This document shows, piece by piece, positions 37,732 through 41,474 of a stretch of DNA of 41,474 bases. The DNA lies in NCBI GenBank assembly GCA_024403825.1, contig JAKSRB010000010.1, forward strand, positions 1-41,474, written 5' to 3'. Below the pieces are notes generated by a model. It was not told the origin of the DNA. It did no database searches and worked only from the letters and a program-made list of their open reading frames with translations. This stretch comes from Ruminococcus sp. (lineage in GTDB: Bacteria > Bacillota > Clostridia > Oscillospirales > Acutalibacteraceae). How positions within the stretch are numbered: position 1 is the stretch's first letter; each line of letters opens with the position of its first letter. Both the position numbers and the translations under genes were made by a program.

Positions 37732-40058
37732 AAAGCTATTTAAGCCTTATACCAATTTCGGCAAAAGTACGTAAGCGACAAAATCGAATGACAATTTTGT
37801 GTATTGTCATAGCAGTGTTTCTTGTGACAGCTATTTTCAGTGTTGCAGATATGTTTATGAAAGCAGAAACCATAGCAATGCAAGAAAAACACGGAAGCTG
37901 GCATCTTAGTTCCAGTGGAATTACGGATGATATGAAAAACGAGCTCGATTCCTTGCCCGGCTTATTAACAATCGGGTGGTCTGAATCTTTCAATACCGAT
38001 GCAGCTCTTCCATATTATATTGGAGAAAAGAAAGCTGCGTTGCATGGTGTTGATGAATCCTATGGAGTGGAGCAGACAAATATGGTTGAGGAAGGTGCTT
38101 TTCCAAAGAGTAATGAAGAAGTATTACTCAGCAGTAATGCGAAACTAGCACTGGATGTTAAAATTGGGGACCATGTGACTTTGCATACACCAGCAGGCGA
38201 TAAAGATTTTACGATATCCGGCTTTGGCTCTGATGATAGAGAGTATTACCAGGGGCAGACTTTTTTGGTTTCTGTGTATATGGATAGAGATGCTTTTCAT
38301 GTTGTGATGGACGAAAACAATAATCCAGAAAATTCCTCTTGTTATCTTCAATTTGACAACGCAGATAAAGCAGCAGATGCTAAAACAATTCTAGCAGAGA
38401 AGTATGGTATCGCAATAGAAAGAATTCAGGAAAACACAGCTGTTATGGGACTTTCGGGTCAGAGCAGTAATTCATCTATAAACGGACTATATGCAATCGC
38501 AATCCTTTTATTTGTATTGGTCCTGCTGGCTGGAGTATTGATGATTTCTGGAAGCATGAACAGCAATATCGCTCAAAGGACGCAGTTCTTTGGAATGATG
38601 CGCTGTGTTGGCGCAAGCCGGAATCAGATTGTACGTTTTGTAAGACTGGAGGCTCTCAACTGGTGTAAGACAGCTGTTCCAATTGGATTGGTATTCGGGA
38701 CAGTAGCGGCTTGTGGTATAAGTGCTTTTCTGCATTTTGGAATTGGCGGAGAATTTGCGACAATGCCTTACATTGCGATTAGTCCGATTGGTATAGCCTT
38801 TGGTGTAGCGGTTGGTGTTATAACGGTACTTCTTGCAGCACAGGCTCCAGCTAAAAGAGCAGCGAAAGTTTCTCCGGTATTAGCTGTTTCTGGAAATTCA
38901 GAAAGCAATTCTCAAGCAAAGCATGCCATCAAGCATAGGATCAACAGAGTTGAATATGAACTGGGAATGCATTATGCAACAGGCTCAAGAAAAAACTGGT
39001 TTCTTATGACGGCATCTTTTGCGCTCAGTATCATTCTTGTGCTTTGCTTCTCGGTAGGCCTGGACTTCGCACAGAACCTGTTACCTAATATGAGAACTTA
39101 TCAGCCAGACATTGACTTTACGGGATATGAGAATTCGCTTTTACTTGATCAGGAAACTTTAGAACAGGTTCGTGGAGTTGAAGGTGTAGAGAATGCTTTT
39201 GCGTGTTCCTATATTTCAAGAGTTCCGGTTGATTCATCGAACCAAGAAATTGATCATGTTAATCTGCTGTCATATGATACATATTTATTGAAATACGCTG
39301 AGGATCGCATTGTTCAAGGAAAGATTTCTGATATCTATGGCGATAGCGATAAAGTAATGACAATTTCAAACAAAGACAATCCGCTACAGGTGGGAGATAC
39401 AATTAGCTTAGGCGGAAATGATGTGACAATCAGCTGCGCAGTATCGGATGGTTTGTTCCCTAGAGAATTGCTGGTAATTTGTTCACAAGAAACCTTTGAG
39501 CGTCTGACAGGAGAAAACAACTATTCCATGGTTGGAGTACAGCTTGGCAGATCTGCTGATGATGAAACCATTCATCAGTTAAGCAAATTAGCGGACAGTG
39601 ATGTAATCTTTTCAGATCTCAGGGAATCAAATAAATCAAACAAAACTACCTACATGGCTGTACAAGCTATGGTATATGGATTTTTAGCAATCATCGGTAT
39701 GATTACACTTTTCTATACCGTTAACAGTATTTCAATCAGCGTTGGTTCCAGAATCAAGCAGTACGGAGCAATGCGTGCTGTAGGCATGAGTGGAGATCAG
39801 CTGACAAGAATGATTGCTTCAGAAGGATTTACCTATGCTATCTCGGGAATGCTTGTCGGTTTGGGTATAGGAATCCCGCTTAGCCGATTACTATATGTTC
39901 GTTTAATTACGAGGTATTTTGGCTCTGCATGGCAGGTACCTTGGATTGCTATATTGATTATTGTTGTTTGTGTTCTGAGTTCTGCTGTGGTTGCGATTTA
40001 TGCCCCTGCAAAGCGTATTCGTAATATGTCCATAACAGCTACCATTAACGAGCTGTAA
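37728..40058 (+). CDS. FtsX-like ABC permease, two FtsX domains
   Basis: 776 residues. An N-terminal transmembrane helix (~22-43) leads to an extracellular MacB-like domain (~45-245), a three-helix FtsX block with [16 protein letters not shown], a further transmembrane helix (~425-445), a second extracellular domain, and a C-terminal FtsX block with [16 protein letters not shown]. This doubled MacB/LolC layout differs from BceB, which has 10 helices and one large loop. With the ATPase it likely moves or senses peptides at the membrane. The start overlaps the ATPase stop. Confidence 0.92.
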   Translation: MKSYLSLIPISAKVRKRQNRMTILCIVIAVFLVTAIFSVADMFMKAETIAMQEKHGSWHLSSSGITDDMKNELDSLPGLLTIGWSESFNTDAALPYYIGEKKAALHGVDESYGVEQTNMVEEGAFPKSNEEVLLSSNAKLALDVKIGDHVTLHTPAGDKDFTISGFGSDDREYYQGQTFLVSVYMDRDAFHVVMDENNNPENSSCYLQFDNADKAADAKTILAEKYGIAIERIQENTAVMGLSGQSSNSSINGLYAIAILLFVLVLLAGVLMISGSMNSNIAQRTQFFGMMRCVGASRNQIVRFVRLEALNWCKTAVPIGLVFGTVAACGISAFLHFGIGGEFATMPYIAISPIGIAFGVAVGVITVLLAAQAPAKRAAKVSPVLAVSGNSESNSQAKHAIKHRINRVEYELGMHYATGSRKNWFLMTASFALSIILVLCFSVGLDFAQNLLPNMRTYQPDIDFTGYENSLLLDQETLEQVRGVEGVENAFACSYISRVPVDSSNQEIDHVNLLSYDTYLLKYAEDRIVQGKISDIYGDSDKVMTISNKDNPLQVGDTISLGGNDVTISCAVSDGLFPRELLVICSQETFERLTGENNYSMVGVQLGRSADDETIHQLSKLADSDVIFSDLRESNKSNKTTYMAVQAMVYGFLAIIGMITLFYTVNSISISVGSRIKQYGAMRAVGMSGDQLTRMIASEGFTYAISGMLVGLGIGIPLSRLLYVRLITRYFGSAWQVPWIAILIIVVCVLSSAVVAIYAPAKRIRNMSITATINEL

Positions 40059-40150
40059 GATAGCAAGAAGCAAGCGATAAAATACAAATGCGCAGTATCA
40101 AAAGAGCCTCTGTGGAATATACTAAACTATAAGCATTGTTCTCAGCCCTC

Positions 40151-40179
40151 TTGACAAGAAAAGCATTTGACTGTATACT
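40151..40179 (+). promoter_or_regulatory. Promoter of the CptI antitoxin RNA
   Basis: TTGACA at 40151-40156, exactly 17 bp, and TATACT at 40174-40179. Transcription should start near 40186, just before the hairpin and repeats. Its strength fits an RNA antitoxin, which must be made in excess of the toxin mRNA. Confidence 0.85.
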
Positions 40180-40201
40180 ATAGCCAAGATAGATAACTAT
40201 C

Positions 40202-40247
40202 TCAAATGTTTGTTGCTACTCGATATGCAACTGAAACAAGGTCGAGT
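40202..40247 (+). repeat. CptI repeat 1, pseudoknot unit
   Basis: 46-nt unit. Stem 1 is 40212-40216 with 40227-40231; the pseudoknot stem is 40218-40223 with 40242-40247. Confidence 0.85.
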
Positions 40248-40294
40248 TCAAATGTTAGTCGCTACTCGATATGCGACTCATCAAGAGATCGAGT
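40248..40294 (+). repeat. CptI repeat 2, pseudoknot unit
   Basis: 47-nt unit. Stem 1 is 40258-40262 with 40273-40277, extendable by one A-T pair; the pseudoknot stem is 40264-40269 with 40289-40294. It is followed by a partial third unit (40295-40303). Confidence 0.85.
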
Positions 40295-40308
40295 TCAAAT
40301 GTTATGAG

Positions 40309-40339
40309 ACTCCATTCGAGAGAATGGAGTTTCTTTTTT
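40309..40339 (+). terminator. Terminator between antitoxin RNA and toxin gene
   Basis: A 9-bp stem ACTCCATTC (40309-40317) / GAATGGAGT (40322-40330) with GAGA loop, then TTCTTTTTT. Placement between RNA and toxin is the type III hallmark: most transcripts stop here and a minority read through to make toxin. Confidence 0.92.
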
Positions 40340-40351
40340 AGGAGATACAGA

Positions 40352-40840
40352 ATGGATATTGGGCATTTTTATTATTTGAACGATCAGTATTTTATCGATT
40401 TTCCTGATCCTCAACTGATGCAAAATAAAGAAACGGTAAATGGACAAGTACATGATCGTCCATGTTTTTATACCTTCCAGGACAATAAGACAGGCTTGTA
40501 TTGGATGATTCCATTTTCCTCTAGGGTAAACAAGTTCTCTGCCATATATAATAAAAAGATGCAGAAATATGGAAAGTGCGACACAATTGTTTTTGGCAAT
40601 GTTTTGGGTCATAAGAAAGCATTTTTGATTCAGAATATGTGTCCAGTCACAGCGAAATACATAAAGAACGAGTATATTGATGGCGTTGCGAACATTCCGG
40701 TAAGAATCAGCGGGACCTTAGAAAAGGAATTGACTGAGAAGGCTAAAAGAGTATTGGCATTACAGAGAAAAGGGATACCGCTTATCTTCCCAGATGTACT
40801 TAAAATAGAAAGCGAATTGTTAAAGCAGCAGACAACTTAA
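40352..40840 (+). CDS. cptN: Type III toxin-antitoxin system toxin, ToxN/AbiQ/CptN family
   Basis: 162-residue endoribonuclease toxin. It matches the CptN branch by length and conserved patches: FYYLNDQYFIDFPDP near the start, QNKETVNGQ, HDRPCFYTF, YWMIPFSS, and FLIQNMCPVT (92-101). Family members cut mRNA at A-rich sites and are held inactive by the repeat RNA encoded upstream. The start is the ATG at 40352, with AGGAG (40340-40344) eight bases upstream and directly after the terminator T-run. A longer in-frame start at 40271 would read through the repeats and terminator and is rejected. A terminator follows at 40860. Type III systems often act in phage defence; that role here is inference. 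Confidence 0.92.
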   Translation: MDIGHFYYLNDQYFIDFPDPQLMQNKETVNGQVHDRPCFYTFQDNKTGLYWMIPFSSRVNKFSAIYNKKMQKYGKCDTIVFGNVLGHKKAFLIQNMCPVTAKYIKNEYIDGVANIPVRISGTLEKELTEKAKRVLALQRKGIPLIFPDVLKIESELLKQQTT

Positions 40841-40859
40841 TACATAATGGTATTAAAAA

Positions 40860-40895
40860 GGGGCAAGGTTTGTATGAACCGTTGCTCCTTTTTTT
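40860..40895 (+). terminator. Terminator of cptN
   Basis: A stem GGGGCAA-GGTT / AACC-TTGCTCC with one bulged base and a 6-nt loop, then seven T, about 20 bases after the toxin stop. Confidence 0.88.
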
Positions 40896-40907
40896 GCTGT
40901 TATGGAT

Positions 40908-41285
40908 TTATTTCTGCATTGGCAGAGTGATTTTGACTGAGAAACCACCGCAAGAGCTATGCTCGATGTTGGTTGTTCCACCATGTGCCTGTACGATCTG
41001 CTTTACGATAAGAAGTCCCAGACCGTGGCACTGTTTAGTTGTGTTTTCATCGCAGACCATATAATGCGAAGTGTTATTGAGCTTTTCTATTTGTTCGTCA
41101 GTAGCTCCAACGCCGTCATCGGAAACATCCACTGTGCAATTACCACCATCAGTCGTTACACCGACATAAATCCAGCAGCCTTGTTCATTATGGTTGATGC
41201 TGTTTTGAATAAGATTACTAATCGCTCGCTTTAGCAAGTCTTTATGCTGACAATAATGGTGGAATGATGATACTCCGCTTAAATA
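40908..41285 (-). pseudogene. Truncated sensor histidine kinase, C-terminal ATPase domain
   Basis: About 125 open codons containing only the HATPase_c domain: RAISNLIQNSINH (N box), VDVSDDGVGA (G1), GLGLLIVKQIVQAHGG (G2) and a FSVKITLPM end. An in-frame stop lies at 41286-41288 and no dimerisation/H-box region precedes it, so the rest of the kinase has been lost. It lies on the opposite strand to the toxin. Likely a relic of a second regulatory module trimmed by recombination. Confidence 0.75.
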
Positions 41286-41420
41286 TCAAGTAAGTTTGAT
41301 AAATAAAGTGGGCAGATATAAAGATGCTGGACTTTGTCTTGAAATATCGCTTGACTTTCTCGTAGCGTAAAGATTTATAGTATTGACATCAGGTATGGTA
41401 TTCCCTTCTTTCGTTATTAT

Positions 41421-41474
41421 TTAATCATCAATCGTCTCCATGATATCTTCGAGATGAACATGGAGGGTTTCACA
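41421..41474 (-). CDS. 3' end of an unidentified gene, cut by the window edge
   Basis: The last 17 codons of an open frame entering from the right (ending LHVHLEDIMETIDD then stop). It looks like an acidic helical C-terminus. A SD-like AAGAAGGGA follows nearby on the same strand, but no ATG-started frame follows it. Function unknown. Confidence 0.3.
   Translation of the reverse strand, partial: CETLHVHLEDIMETIDD

Larger units (their letters stand above)
40187..40339 (+). ncRNA. cptI: CptI-type antitoxin RNA of a type III toxin-antitoxin system
   Basis: Short RNA with 5' hairpin AGATAG-ATAA-CTATCT (40187-40202), two tandem pseudoknot repeats (40202-40247, 40248-40294), a third CAAATGTT, and a terminator. 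In the type III family, toxin cuts the precursor at repeat junctions and each repeat binds one toxin monomer. Each repeat can form stem 1 (GTTGC/GCAAC in repeat 1, GTCGC/GCGAC in repeat 2) and a second stem between loop ACTCGA and downstream TCGAGT. The changed middle pair in stem 1 (T-A to C-G) keeps pairing, which is direct evidence for RNA structure. The three CAAATGTT junctions are the likely processing sites (inference). Confidence 0.88.

Noticed and set aside
40202..40303. Possible CRISPR array
   Set aside because: Only two full units that follow each other directly, with no unique spacers and no cas genes. The covarying pseudoknot and following toxin explain them as an RNA antitoxin.
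40271..40351. Longer N-terminus for the toxin
   Set aside because: It would translate repeat 2 and the terminator hairpin and has no SD. The ATG at 40352 has AGGAG at the right distance and gives the family length.
40908..41237. Intact small histidine kinase
   Set aside because: It has only the ATPase domain, starts at a non-ATG codon with no SD, and the upstream frame has a stop without an H box. It is annotated as a truncated gene.
41289..41420. Second gene on the minus strand after the SD-like AAGAAGGGA
   Set aside because: The following frame has no ATG, GTG or TTG at the right distance and soon meets a stop, and no family is recognised.
1..41474. tRNA or rRNA genes
   Set aside because: No cloverleaf or rRNA sequence was recognised in any intergenic region. 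A dedicated RNA search would be needed to exclude them fully.

Overview
The window looks like a chromosomal segment of a low-GC anaerobic Firmicute of the Ruminococcus/Oscillospiraceae type. The evidence is the AT-rich sequence, a class III glutamine synthetase, AddAB instead of RecBCD, cohesin-like surface proteins with Thr/Pro linkers, and strong Shine-Dalgarno (SD) sites with TTGACA/TATAAT-type promoters. This is an inference from gene content; no rRNA or tRNA gene is present to confirm it.

Layout. (1) 235-8914: a divergent nitrogen-assimilation pair, gltB-gltD (minus; glutamate synthase) and glnA/GSIII (plus; glutamine synthetase). About 535 bp separates them, with two recognisable promoters, a palindrome over the gltB -35 box and structured leaders on both sides. 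(2) 9170-16050: addB-addA (minus), overlapping by one base. (3) 16156-19664: an envelope-glycan cluster (minus) with a TagG/TagH-type ABC exporter and an SDR-LicD fusion. (4) 19944-22054: a membrane-anchored DHHW protein and a Nudix protein with an odd pyrophosphatase-like N-terminus (minus). (5) 22291-25269: a PLP aminotransferase, trpS and a small membrane protein (plus). (6) 25520-28687: carboxyltransferase, biotin carrier and a 5S/PycB-like subunit, which have the subunit set of a transcarboxylase (plus). (7) 29030-31682: two cohesin-like surface proteins (minus). (8) 31865-34836: divergent murC and rlmD.

From about 34.84 kb to the end the texture changes. Base composition is visibly less AT-rich, codon use differs, and there are relics and inverted repeats. 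This accessory island holds an 18/21-matching inverted-repeat pair, a 42-codon ORF, and a module of OmpR regulator, intramembrane-type histidine kinase, LolD-type ATPase and FtsX-type permease (35243-40058), likely for antimicrobial-peptide or cell-envelope stress. A complete type III toxin-antitoxin locus of the CptIN type follows (40151-40840), then a truncated histidine kinase on the other strand and the end of a further gene at the window edge.

The most interesting object is the type III toxin-antitoxin locus. A consensus promoter (TTGACA-17-TATACT) drives a short RNA. The RNA has a 5' hairpin, then two 46/47-nt repeats that can each fold as an H-type pseudoknot, with a compensatory base-pair change between copies, and three CAAATGTT junctions. 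An intrinsic terminator follows, and directly after it an SD and a 162-residue ToxN/AbiQ/CptN-family endoribonuclease. The family is described; this locus and its link to a peptide-exporter island are the parts worth checking.
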